A DNA stretch of 64,000 nt from QHXM01 sp032160165 (lineage in GTDB: Bacteria; Acidobacteriota; Blastocatellia; Pyrinomonadales; Pyrinomonadaceae). Position numbers and translations under genes: made by a program. Below are positions 1-7,376 of this stretch, one piece after another (position 1 is the first letter of the stretch; each line of letters begins with the position of its first letter). A model generated the notes under the pieces. That model worked only from the letters and a program-made list of their open reading frames with translations. It ran no database searches and had not been told where the DNA came from. The stretch is from positions 4,952 through 68,951 of the forward strand of contig JAVHWA010000042.1 in the NCBI GenBank assembly GCA_032160165.1. The letters are read 5' to 3'.

Positions 1-369
1 ATTAGTCACCTCTTCGCGGACCACCTCGATATTCGGGTGAGCTTCGATACGCTCGGTTATCAAGGCGGCGAATTTGTGTCGGTCGACCGCCAAAGCAGCC
101 CCGGCAGGAACACGCGTCGCCGTCGCTGCCTCCATCACAATCGATTGTCCGCGCCGCAACTCTTCCTTCAAAAGATACGGCGCCGAGCCGGGCTCGTCCG
201 ACTTCAATGAATTGGAGCAAACGATCTCGGCAAGCTTGTCGCTTCGATGTGCTGGCGTCGTTTGCACCGGCCGCATCTCGTAAAGCCGCACGCGCGCGCC
301 GGCACGCGCCGCCTGCCAGGCCGCCTCTACGCCCGCGAATCCACCGCCGATGACGTTTACCTCATTCAT
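1..369 (-). CDS. trmFO: TrmFO, folate-dependent tRNA m5U54 methyltransferase (5' part only)
   Basis: TrmFO is a flavoprotein that methylates uridine 54 in the tRNA T-loop using methylenetetrahydrofolate. Reading the minus strand from the ATG at 369 gives 123 codons with no stop before the window edge, so only the N-terminal part is visible. It starts MNEVNVIGGGFAGVEAAW, a Rossmann FAD-binding GxGxxG-type motif typical of the family. This is followed by the YEMRP, HRSD, CSNSLKS and VDRHKFA-like segments I associate with TrmFO rather than with its relative MnmG. It lies 48 bases downstream of the thermonuclease-fold gene on the same strand and may be cotranscribed with it. Identity is by recognition of the conserved N-terminus. 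Confidence 0.9.
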   Translation of the reverse strand, partial: MNEVNVIGGGFAGVEAAWQAARAGARVRLYEMRPVQTTPAHRSDKLAEIVCSNSLKSDEPGSAPYLLKEELRRGQSIVMEAATATRVPAGAALAVDRHKFAALITERIEAHPNIEVVREEVTN

Positions 370-417
370 GAATGTTCGATGAACCAGCGAATCTCGACGC
401 CTCGTCGTCGAAGCGTA

Positions 418-981
418 TTAAGGCGTCGCATGTCCCCACAATCCCCGCTTCGCTTCTCGTGCTTCGCCCTCGAGGATGCGATACACGCACGCCGTATAGT
501 CAGACACACTGTAAGACTCAGGCCTTTTGTAGCGCACGATGCCGGACTCTATGAGAGCCTGGTTAATGTCCTTTCCATTCGCGTGCACGACACCAGTCAA
601 CCGTTTAGACTTCCCCCAGCTGGGAAGTACCCATATCTCAATCGCTTCATTCAACACCAAGTCAGCAAGCTTCTTACGAGCCATATCTCCAAAAGGCCGT
701 CCTGGCCTGGCGGCATCAACCGCTACCAAAGTGATGCGCCTCCGGCTCTTGTCCTTTAGAACGATCGTAATCGTGTTTCCGTCGATAACGTCCATAACTC
801 GCCCTTCGACCGATTCCCAAGCCATACTCTCGTACAAGGGGCTACCGCATTTATCCTCGTACGGGAATCGCAATTGCGTGACGGGAGGTTGTGCTGGCTC
901 GGGTGTCGCGGGCTTAATAGCCTGAGCTTCTCCGATAACACAATAGAAAATAATTAGAAGCAGTAGTAACAGGGAATTCAT
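418..981 (-). CDS. Secreted thermonuclease-fold (SNase-like) protein
   Basis: A protein of 187 residues with an N-terminal signal peptide (a Leu/Ile run followed by GEAQA) and a staphylococcal-nuclease-like domain at about residues 55-185. The strand VEGRVMDVIDGNTITIVL, the segment RRITLVAVDAARPGRPFG and the C-terminal GIVRYKR and AKRGLWG pieces match the fold. In active SNases the second segment usually reads DAPE; here it is DAAR, so the catalytic glutamate appears to be missing and activity is doubtful. The ATG at 981 is chosen over an in-frame TTG at 987. The gene sits 30 bases after the 1012-2646 gene and before trmFO, suggesting one transcript. Fold assignment is firm; function is open. 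Confidence 0.8.
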   Translation of the reverse strand: MNSLLLLLLIIFYCVIGEAQAIKPATPEPAQPPVTQLRFPYEDKCGSPLYESMAWESVEGRVMDVIDGNTITIVLKDKSRRRITLVAVDAARPGRPFGDMARKKLADLVLNEAIEIWVLPSWGKSKRLTGVVHANGKDINQALIESGIVRYKRPESYSVSDYTACVYRILEGEAREAKRGLWGHATP

Positions 982-1011
982 ACACAACGGCTTTCAGGAA
1001 TAAGTGCAAGA

Positions 1012-2646
1012 CTATGGTTTCGGCGGGGCCGTAGCCTTCACCGCAGGAGCGCCGAGCTTGTAATCGGTGGCCTCCGTATTGAAGCGGCGATAATCACTGA
1101 ACTCGCTCGTCTGGTTCGCTTCGATGCTCTTGAACAGAAGCACCTTTGCCGCGAAGTTAATCTGAGCAAATCGCGGCAGCCACACTCCGTCCGCCATTCG
1201 CGTCTGTTCGAACACGAAGGCCGAGCCGGGCTTTATCGACGCAAAGAGCCCGCCCGCAATCTTGAAGCTCTGTGAAAGCTTCGCCTCGAGACGAATCACT
1301 TCCTTATCCACCGGATCGATCCACACCACTCCGATTAGTTTGGTGACGATGCTTTCCGCCATGCTCTTCGGCTTGAATCCGGGTCGCGGGCGAAAGTCGA
1401 AGACCACTGCCTCGCGGTCGCGCAGACGCTCGCGCCGAGGACTGACAAACTCGCACGCGCGCAGGAAGACAGCGACTGATACATCATCGTCATCGTCCTT
1501 CTTTTTCGTTTCGCCCACGGGGCTCTTTTCAGCTTCCTCTTTCTTCTTCTGCTCTCTCTTCTCGCGCGCCGCTTCGTATTTGGCTACGTCCTCTTCTATC
1601 TTCTTGTCCTGCTTCGCCGCTCGTTCGGCCGAGAGCGGAACGCCATTCTCGCTTATCACTTTGTAGAACGCGCCGCCGCCTGGAAGTGGAAAGATCTCAT
1701 AGACGATGACTTTTTCTTCTTTCACTTCTCCCTTGTCGTTGACCTTGCGCTCGGTCCTCTTCTCCGTGAATGCATAGTCGCTTATGCGCTCGTCGATTTT
1801 CTTCTGGTTCTCTTCGACTTCCTGAAGAAGCTGCGCGATATCCGGAGTTTCCGCAGCGGGCGGATCGAAGAGCGATTCGCTCAGTCCCCTGTTGTAACGC
1901 ACGCTCTGCAGCAAAAGCGTGATGGCTTCGCCGCCGTTTGCGATCTCAATACGATGCGGCTCGAGCAAACCATTCTCCTCACGGTAATCGCCAAAACTGA
2001 TTTGTGTTTTGCCCGATTCATCACCCGTTTTTACAAGCAGCTTGCTCCTGCTTCCAAACCAACATCGGAGTCGCGCCCCGGCGCGTGTTGAAAACTCGAC
2101 CACGTAGGCGGGCTCTGAACCGGTCTCGTCGAGCAGAATCGTTCGCGCAAGCACGTACAGCTTTTTGTAGTCGACGAACCTACTGGCTTCAAGCGCGGAC
2201 TTCAACTTCGCGGACCCCGCCTCAGCATCAGTAAGCGTGCGAAGCTTGCCATCCAACCCGCGGGTCCATGCCGAGCGCGAGCTGACGCCGGAATTAATCT
2301 CACCATTGCCAAAGCGCATGTCAGTGCGCGCCGAAGTTGGCGCCCGCTGTTGAGTGAGCGCGCTGCCCATCGATTGCCCTTTGAGCTGGATACTCCACTC
2401 GTAAGTTGAGTCCCTGATCGAGGCCAGACGCTTCTTTCCGCCAGTGGCTTTCACATAATCGTTGACGATCTTATCCGCGGATGGAAGTTTTTGTGGACGG
2501 GCCGTTTTTTGCTGGGCAGCGAGAGAGAGCCCTGAAGCGAGCGCGACGAGCAGAACGATTAATGCCTGGAATACTCTCCCGCGGATGACAAAGCGCGAGC
2601 AGTCTAGAGACGTGTCGCGTCGATGATTGGGGGAACCTGTATTCAT
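1012..2646 (-). CDS. Secreted protein of unknown function (LolA-like N-terminal half)
   Basis: Not assigned to a named family. The 544-residue product has a long N-terminal stretch, then a hydrophobic signal segment (VFQALIVLLVALASG) ending near SLAAQQ at about residue 45. The segment around ADKIVNDYVKATGG and KKRLASIRD resembles the start of LolA/LppX-type lipoprotein-binding folds often found in secreted acidobacterial proteins. The middle (about 275-390) is charged and predicted helical, with KKKEEAEK and DDDDD-type runs. The last part is rich in beta-like segments (VVFDFRPRPGFK, IGVVWIDP, RFAQINFAAKVLLF). The ATG at 2646 has no clear ribosome-binding site, so the true start could be further in. 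It is first in a possible operon with the thermonuclease-fold gene and trmFO. Confidence 0.65.
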   Translation of the reverse strand: MNTGSPNHRRDTSLDCSRFVIRGRVFQALIVLLVALASGLSLAAQQKTARPQKLPSADKIVNDYVKATGGKKRLASIRDSTYEWSIQLKGQSMGSALTQQRAPTSARTDMRFGNGEINSGVSSRSAWTRGLDGKLRTLTDAEAGSAKLKSALEASRFVDYKKLYVLARTILLDETGSEPAYVVEFSTRAGARLRCWFGSRSKLLVKTGDESGKTQISFGDYREENGLLEPHRIEIANGGEAITLLLQSVRYNRGLSESLFDPPAAETPDIAQLLQEVEENQKKIDERISDYAFTEKRTERKVNDKGEVKEEKVIVYEIFPLPGGGAFYKVISENGVPLSAERAAKQDKKIEEDVAKYEAAREKREQKKKEEAEKSPVGETKKKDDDDDVSVAVFLRACEFVSPRRERLRDREAVVFDFRPRPGFKPKSMAESIVTKLIGVVWIDPVDKEVIRLEAKLSQSFKIAGGLFASIKPGSAFVFEQTRMADGVWLPRFAQINFAAKVLLFKSIEANQTSEFSDYRRFNTEATDYKLGAPAVKATAPPKP

Positions 2647-2743
2647 GGTGATCGCAGAGAATGGGTCGCCGGGGAGTGCGAGATTGTCCTGCGCATTTTA
2701 GCACAGGCTGCGATAAGCCATGAGTGTGGCGTGTAGCTCGTCG

Positions 2744-2920
2744 CTAAGACGGCTGGCCTTCGGTGGTGGCGGCGTCATCAGGTTGCGAGTCGGATTGAGG
2801 AACGTCCGCGTCCATCGCTGCCGCTGACTCCTGTTCCGCCGCTAACTCATCCTCCTGCTCGCTTCCCGCGTCGTCGGGCGTCGAAGCGCGATTAACAGGC
2901 GTGCCGGTTTCTGATTTCAT
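2744..2920 (-). CDS. Small acidic hydrophilic protein, hypothetical
   Basis: A 58-codon frame on the minus strand from the ATG at 2920 to the TAG at 2744. The product begins MKSETGTPVNRAS and is dominated by Glu, Asp, Ala and Gln, with no hydrophobic segment, so it would be soluble and probably disordered. An AAAGGA sequence lies about 13 bases before the ATG, a little far for a ribosome-binding site. It follows another small charged gene (2979-3176) on the same strand. I see no domain. It could be a chance frame; the amino-acid bias and neighbour support it only weakly. Confidence 0.35.
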   Translation of the reverse strand: MKSETGTPVNRASTPDDAGSEQEDELAAEQESAAAMDADVPQSDSQPDDAATTEGQPS

Positions 2921-2978
2921 AGATCGCCATATTCCTTTGTTCTAAACTTCGTCGAACCTCGCGTTGTTCGGCCAACAA

Positions 2979-3176
2979 TTACTCAGAGCTTTCGCCTTCA
3001 GCTTCGCGCGACTGCTCGTCCTCGCGGTTTCGCAGATCGCGTTCTTCTTCCTTCCGCGCGAAATGATCGCGCTGTTGGCTCGTCATCTCTTCCTGGTTCT
3101 TTTCAAACTCAAATTCGTTCAGCTTGTCCCCGCTTATCTGATAGCTATCGATGTTGCGTGCTGGATCCTTCGGCAT
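2979..3176 (-). CDS. Small highly charged protein, hypothetical
   Basis: A 65-residue product starting MPKDPARNIDSYQISGD and continuing into a Glu/Arg/Gln-rich, probably helical region with no hydrophobic stretch. The ATG at 3176 is chosen because GGGAG lies eight bases upstream; an in-frame start at 3215 would add 13 residues but has no such site. It is transcribed away from the tRNA-Thr gene, so the short interval between 3176 and 3255 carries promoters in both directions. It resembles in style the small charged protein at 23550-23720. Function unknown. Confidence 0.55.
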   Translation of the reverse strand: MPKDPARNIDSYQISGDKLNEFEFEKNQEEMTSQQRDHFARKEEERDLRNREDEQSREAEGESSE

Positions 3177-3208
3177 GTCTTGTGCTCCCTTTCGTTTTGC
3201 ACCCCTGC

Positions 3209-3238
3209 TTGACACTGCTCGCGGCGCATTCGTATATT
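3209..3238 (+). promoter_or_regulatory. Sigma-70-type promoter for tRNA-Thr
   Basis: A perfect TTGACA -35 box (3209-3214) and TATATT -10 box (3233-3238) are separated by 18 bases. The expected start of transcription, around 3245, lies about ten bases before the mature tRNA 5' end. Confidence 0.75.
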
Positions 3239-3254
3239 GTCGACTTCACAGAAA

Positions 3255-3330
3255 GCCACCTTAGCTCAGTTGGTAGAGCGACGGTTTCGTAAACCGTAGG
3301 TCTCCGGTTCAAATCCGGAAGGTGGCTCCA
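3255..3330 (+). tRNA. tRNA-Thr (anticodon CGT)
   Basis: A complete 76-base cloverleaf. The acceptor stem GCCACCT pairs with AGGTGGC (3320-3326), the D arm contains TTAGCTCAGTTGGTAGAG, the anticodon stem-loop is ACGGTTTCGTAAACCGT with anticodon CGT reading the threonine codon ACG, and the T arm is CCGGTTCAAATCCGG. The discriminator is T and the 3' CCA is encoded. A strong promoter precedes it. Confidence 0.97.
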
Positions 3331-3734
3331 TCACTTCTCATCGCCAACCGGTTTTCTCTTTTATACGGCAAACTTCTTTCCAATATCAAACCACGATGAG
3401 CTACTCGTAACACGGGTCTGCACTCTCGTCACAAGCGATACAAAGTGAATCGCGTCCTCGCACACGCCCAAACGATCCGCCCGGTGACGCCGGAGATACT
3501 GTCCCATGCGCCACGAGTGGGGCCAACCGCGATCGAAAAATAGCCGCGCCGTACGCTACCGTACACAATAAAACCGCAAGCCAATCAGCATCAGAACGCC
3601 GCATCGTCCTGCGGACATACCTGTAGTCTCCTCGCAGAAAGCCTCGTTACGAATATTCCCAAGCTCCATTGATTTCGCCGATAACCTGGCCATCCAGGGC
3701 TAACGTCCCGAGTTGCCTACGGAGGAGGTAAGTC
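3331..3734. other. Intergenic stretch without a convincing gene
   Basis: About 400 bases between the tRNA and the HD-GYP gene. A 67-codon minus-strand frame from 3604 has a hydrophobic N-terminus but no good ribosome-binding site. A second, overlapping frame with GAGGAG upstream stops after 20 codons. Together these could be remnants of a decayed small membrane protein. The last bases hold the strong GGAGGAGGTAA ribosome-binding site of the next gene. Confidence 0.5.
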
Positions 3735-4364
3735 ATGAAGCGGTTCCCCTCGGCTGGTTTGATTCCCCGCGGTCTGCCAAAAGACGCACTGCAAGCGTTT
3801 GTGAATAGGATCGCTCGCATTGAGCAGAGAGAGCAGCCTGAATCATTTTCCCACATACACCCGCACGCACATGCCACAGCAAGACTAGCCCGCCTCTTCG
3901 CCGAGCATTGTGGCTGTGGAGGAAAATCGGGACATCCAAGACTTGAAGAAGTCGAATCCGGCGCATGGGCCCACGACATCGGTAAGTACTACATTGAGCC
4001 GTGCGTTCTCTTAAAGCCGGGAAAGCTTGATGAAGACGAAGAGGCGGTTATGCGCCTACATCCACGATTCGGGGCAATAATTATCTCGAGACTTCCCGGT
4101 ATGACCTCCACGATTAGGGAGATCGTGCTCCATCATCATGAACACTGGGACGGCAGCGGCTACCCGGACGGGCTCAAAGGACAGGATATCCCGCTCGTGG
4201 CCCGCATCATTTCCGTAGTCGATGTTTATACGGCGCTGCGGTCGCGGCGATCATACAAGCCAACGCGCACGAAAGCGGAAGCGATACGTACCCTCTCGAT
4301 GATGGCCGGCCGCGAGTTGGACCCTAACCTGGTCGAAGATTTTTTGAGAATGACAGACGGCTAA
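3735..4364 (+). CDS. Stand-alone HD-GYP domain protein, probable c-di-GMP phosphodiesterase
   Basis: HD-GYP proteins are metal-dependent phosphodiesterases that degrade cyclic di-GMP. The 209-residue protein has the diagnostic motifs in order: HPHAHA early, HDIGK (about residue 80), LKPGKL, HPRFGA, HHHEHWDGSGYPDGLKG (about 133-150, with GYP) and the downstream ARIISVVDVYTALRSRRSY. The last motif usually reads DVYDALTSxRPY, so an acidic residue is replaced by Thr, which may lower activity. No receiver, PAS or membrane domain is attached. The start is fixed by GGAGGAGGTAAGTC directly before the ATG. It is convergent with lexA and looks like a single-gene unit. Confidence 0.85.
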   Translation: MKRFPSAGLIPRGLPKDALQAFVNRIARIEQREQPESFSHIHPHAHATARLARLFAEHCGCGGKSGHPRLEEVESGAWAHDIGKYYIEPCVLLKPGKLDEDEEAVMRLHPRFGAIIISRLPGMTSTIREIVLHHHEHWDGSGYPDGLKGQDIPLVARIISVVDVYTALRSRRSYKPTRTKAEAIRTLSMMAGRELDPNLVEDFLRMTDG

Positions 4365-4462
4365 CAAGGTACGGCTCGCTTTTGGCTAGCGGCTTATCGC
4401 AAGAGGTGCACGATGGATAGGCACTGACGCGCGTTACGATGATTCCGAGTTAGGCTCTGATT

Positions 4463-5086
4463 CTAATTCGATGGCCGGAGGAGGCCGCGGAAAATACCCT
4501 GGACCTGAACATCTGAGGCAGGCAGTCTTAAAGGCGCTAGTTGCGAATTCGCTGGTCGCAGTTCAACGTCGGAACCGAAACGGAAGAGACGTTTGAGAGT
4601 GACGCGCGCCCCATCCACCAGCGCAACTACGATCTCACCGTCGCGTGCCTCGGTTCTGTTCTCAATAAGTGCTATGTCGCCGTCGCAGATATGCTCGTCG
4701 ATCATCGAATCGCCCGAGACACGCAAGGCGTATACGCGCTCGGGGCGCACGCGACCCAGGAGAAACCGCGGAACTATGATCGGCTCCATGTCTTCTATCG
4801 CATCGATCGGCGCGCCGGCCGCAACCTGACCCAGCAGCGGCAACTCACATATAGCGTCGGATGGGATATCTTCTACTTTCACTTCGAGGTTGAAACTTCC
4901 GTCTTCACTGCGGCGTGAGAGCAGTCCACGACTCTCGAGTGCGGCAATATGTTTCGCTATTGTCGCCTTCGACGATACGCCGAAGTGACGAGCGATCTGC
5001 GCATACGAAGGCTCATACCCGTGGCGCGCTATAAAGCGAGTGATGTAGTCCAGGATCTCTTTCTGACGTTGGGTGCGTGGTTGCAT
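4463..5086 (-). CDS. lexA: LexA SOS repressor
   Basis: LexA represses DNA-damage genes and is inactivated by RecA-stimulated self-cleavage. The 207-residue protein has the N-terminal winged helix-turn-helix (QRQKEILDYI through AKHIAALESRGLL, about residues 5-56) and the C-terminal S24 peptidase-like domain. The self-cleavage bond is Ala90-Gly91 in QVAAGAP; the catalytic dyad is Ser127 in VSGDSMID and Lys165 in VTLKRL. The ATG at 5086 is chosen over an in-frame codon at 5128 because GGAGGAGT lies six bases upstream and this start gives the conserved QRQ N-terminus. It follows the SYLF gene by 87 bases on the same strand. Confidence 0.95.
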   Translation of the reverse strand: MQPRTQRQKEILDYITRFIARHGYEPSYAQIARHFGVSSKATIAKHIAALESRGLLSRRSEDGSFNLEVKVEDIPSDAICELPLLGQVAAGAPIDAIEDMEPIIVPRFLLGRVRPERVYALRVSGDSMIDEHICDGDIALIENRTEARDGEIVVALVDGARVTLKRLFRFGSDVELRPANSQLAPLRLPASDVQVQGIFRGLLRPSN

Positions 5087-5092
5087 TGCAAC
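5080..5092. promoter_or_regulatory. Short palindrome over the lexA start codon
   Basis: GTTGCATTGCAAC is a palindrome with 6-base arms and one central base, covering the lexA ATG and the bases before it. LexA autoregulates in many bacteria, so an operator near the start is expected, but this sequence matches no LexA box I can name with certainty and could be chance. Confidence 0.2.
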
Positions 5093-5173
5093 ACTCCTCC
5101 AAGTGAGGAACAGCGCATCGATGGGCAAGCGGCGCGAAGGTGAATATAAAGGCGTGTAGTCGAAGCGTCAAGC

Positions 5174-5896
5174 TTATCGACGAACAGAGTAACGCGCGAG
5201 AGTTCGCGGAAAGATCCTTACACCCGCCGGCATTCGACTGAGACTCATCTTGTCGCTTCCGGTTAGGATGTCTTTTGCGGTCATCCCATAGACGGCGCGA
5301 TTGTCGTCGTTGTCAGGATTGATGACTACGCCTTTGAGCTCGAGACCTGCGAAGAGACCCCTGCTGCGCGAGTAGGTAAGGATTCCCGCGTCGAGTGTGA
5401 GATTGGTTGAGGCGGCGGCAGCGCGACCGACAGGTCCGGCTGCGACACTTCCCTCACCTCCGATTTCAAACTTATCTTCCAGCAATCCTTTCAGCGCAGG
5501 CGGATTCATGAACAGCATGACAAAGTCGGTCGACGAGGCCCCGATCTGCAACCCAACGCTCGCGCCCCCCAGGTTAAAAAACGCAGGCGCGCTCCAGCCT
5601 CCGCGTACGCGCCGGCTGATTACACCCGTGCCGCCGCGCCCACCAAGTATAAAACCGGCCTTAATGACGTTTGGGAACACCGCAACCGCCTCCGCTTTGT
5701 CCAGCAGGTCTTTGGGAATTGCCTTGTCGGGAGCAGCCATGATCTCCGTGAAGACCCGCGCCGCTTTACGCGCTCTTTCAGTGGCCTGATTAATCCGCTT
5801 CGCATTCTTACTCTGTGCCGCAGCAAGATCAGACAATGAGATGAGCAGCATTAAGCAGAGACCACCGCTGAGCGCCAGTCGAAGTAGTTTATTCAT
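5174..5896 (-). CDS. Secreted SYLF-domain (Ysc84-type) lipid-binding protein, copy 1
   Basis: SYLF proteins bind phosphoinositide-type lipids in eukaryotes; the bacterial role is poorly known. The 240-residue product has a signal peptide (LRLALSGGLCLMLLISLSDL, then AAAQS). The domain covers about residues 55-235 and includes AVAVFPNVIKAGFILGGRGG, FFNLGGASVGLQIGASSTD, FVMLFMN and AAGPVGRAA, all typical of the family. GGAGGAACGAG directly before the ATG is a strong ribosome-binding site. It is 22 bases downstream of a second SYLF gene that is clearly a duplicate, and the two are read with the PCYCGC lipoprotein gene, probably as one operon. Confidence 0.9.
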   Translation of the reverse strand: MNKLLRLALSGGLCLMLLISLSDLAAAQSKNAKRINQATERARKAARVFTEIMAAPDKAIPKDLLDKAEAVAVFPNVIKAGFILGGRGGTGVISRRVRGGWSAPAFFNLGGASVGLQIGASSTDFVMLFMNPPALKGLLEDKFEIGGEGSVAAGPVGRAAAASTNLTLDAGILTYSRSRGLFAGLELKGVVINPDNDDNRAVYGMTAKDILTGSDKMSLSRMPAGVRIFPRTLARYSVRR

Positions 5897-5918
5897 CTCG
5901 TTCCTCCGTGTGTCCTGC

Positions 5919-6626
5919 TTATCTGCGCGAATAACGGCTTAGGGTCGCGGGAAAGATCCTGACGGCGGGAGGCATTGTGTCGATATCAATCTCGCCACTC
6001 AAGACCTCGCGGGCCTTCTTTCCATCATAGACAGCCTCGTTCAAATCGTTATCCGGTGTGATGGTACCACCTTTAAGGGCAACGCCGACGAACGCGCCTT
6101 TGCTGCGCGAATATGAAAGGATGGCCGCATCGAGCGTAACGTTGGTGGTAGCCGAAGCCGTGCGTCCGACCGGTCCGGCGGCCACGCTGACCTCGCCCCC
6201 GATCTCAAACTTGTCTTCAAGCAATCCCTTGAGGCCTTCCTGATTCATTATCAGAAGCACGTAGTCCGTCTTCTGGGCGCCGATTTGCAGCCCGATGCTT
6301 GCGCCTCCAAGATTAAAGAAGGCCGGCGCGGTCCATCCATTCTTGATGCGACGGCTGATTACGCCCTGTCCGCCATGCCCTCCAAGAATAAACGCAGCCT
6401 TAACGACCCCGGGAAAGACCGCGATGGCTTCGGTCTTGTTGAGCAGGTCTCGTGGAATGCTTCGGTCGCGCACCGCCATGATCTGATCGAAAACTCTCGC
6501 CGCGGCGGTCGCATGTCGTTCCGCATCGCGCATTCGCTTCTGCGCGAAAGCTGTGCTTGCCGTCAATACCAACGTCAGCGCGAGCCCAAGCTTACATATG
6601 ATTTTTATTCGCATTGCCTTCTTCAT
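5919..6626 (-). CDS. Secreted SYLF-domain (Ysc84-type) lipid-binding protein, copy 2
   Basis: A 235-residue paralog of the neighbouring SYLF protein. A signal peptide (KLGLALTLVLTASTAFAQ) precedes the same domain, with FPGVVKAAFILGGHGGQG, FFNLGGASIGLQIGAQKTD, LKGLLEDKFEIGGE and VAAGPVGRTA. Segments such as LKGLLEDKFEIGGE and the C-terminal VRIFPxTLxRYSxR are shared by both copies, showing a tandem duplication. It starts two bases after the end of the PCYCGC gene, so translational coupling is likely; an ATG four codons further in is an alternative start. Confidence 0.9.
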   Translation of the reverse strand: MKKAMRIKIICKLGLALTLVLTASTAFAQKRMRDAERHATAAARVFDQIMAVRDRSIPRDLLNKTEAIAVFPGVVKAAFILGGHGGQGVISRRIKNGWTAPAFFNLGGASIGLQIGAQKTDYVLLIMNQEGLKGLLEDKFEIGGEVSVAAGPVGRTASATTNVTLDAAILSYSRSKGAFVGVALKGGTITPDNDLNEAVYDGKKAREVLSGEIDIDTMPPAVRIFPATLSRYSRR

Positions 6627-6627
6627 C

Positions 6628-7077
6628 CTATTCAGCCCTGGAGTAGAGCGTAACGATGCGATCGCGAATCTGCGCGGGCGTCATTCCGTTCTTCTGAAGA
6701 TCGTAAGCCATTAAGGCTTCGCTGACACAGATCGTGCACTGCGATGCGTGCGTGTCTTCGAAGCAGCTATGAAGACTCTTGTGGCCAATGCTCTTGTCGC
6801 AATGGCAATAGCACGGAAGCTGCGCAATCGTCTCGGGAATTTCCCTGGCTACGCGGTAAGCGTCCTGCGTGGGCCCAATGAATCTCTCCGGCGCAAGGGT
6901 CGGCCGCAGTGCCCCCGCGCTGACCGCCGTTTGATAGGCAGGCACCTGCGAGGAACTGGTTTGCGTTCTCTCGACGCGAGGCGGCCTTTGCGAACCATCG
7001 CTCGTGGCTTGCCCACATGCAGTTCCAATCACGGCGATGACCGCCAGGAGAGTAACCAATAGCACTTTTGTCTTCAT
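6628..7077 (-). CDS. PCYCGC-motif lipoprotein
   Basis: A 149-residue lipoprotein: a hydrophobic leader followed by a lipobox ending in GTACG, then a low-complexity linker (about 25-60). The conserved module begins at about residue 87 with PCYCHCDKSIGHKSLHSCF and continues with THASQCTICVSEAL. It contains six cysteines plus histidines arranged as in the PCYCGC (CYCXC) family. The cysteine pattern suggests metal or redox binding outside the membrane, but no activity is established. It is the first gene of the run PCYCGC, SYLF, SYLF, lexA on the minus strand. Confidence 0.85.
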   Translation of the reverse strand: MKTKVLLVTLLAVIAVIGTACGQATSDGSQRPPRVERTQTSSSQVPAYQTAVSAGALRPTLAPERFIGPTQDAYRVAREIPETIAQLPCYCHCDKSIGHKSLHSCFEDTHASQCTICVSEALMAYDLQKNGMTPAQIRDRIVTLYSRAE

Positions 7078-7376
7078 GTAATTTTCTCTCAGGTTCCCGA
7101 TTATACAGAAAGCCTTCCATCCTGGCTAAACGCAAGCAACCGCAGCCAGCGGATCGGATGCGATCACCGGCGAACATTTGCTTTAATTGAACGCAGGAGA
7201 GTGTGATTAGATGCAGGGCGGCGAAAACAATCCGGGAAGGCTTCTTTGAAGGGAGCCTCCCCGGACATAGTTTCGGGTAATTGCAATCAGTGGGCACAGG
7301 CGGGATTTACGCCGGCGATTGGGATTACTCTTGCCGCACCCGCTGATGTATTTTTGCCGGATGGCTAATGACGAGT

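Noticed and set aside
3401..3604. 67-codon minus-strand frame with a hydrophobic N-terminus
   Set aside because: No ribosome-binding site, composition not protein-like after the first 20 residues, and a competing frame overlaps it. Possibly a decayed gene.
3647..3979. 110-codon minus-strand frame overlapping the HD-GYP start
   Set aside because: Overlaps a gene with clear motifs and a strong ribosome-binding site; it is an antisense shadow.
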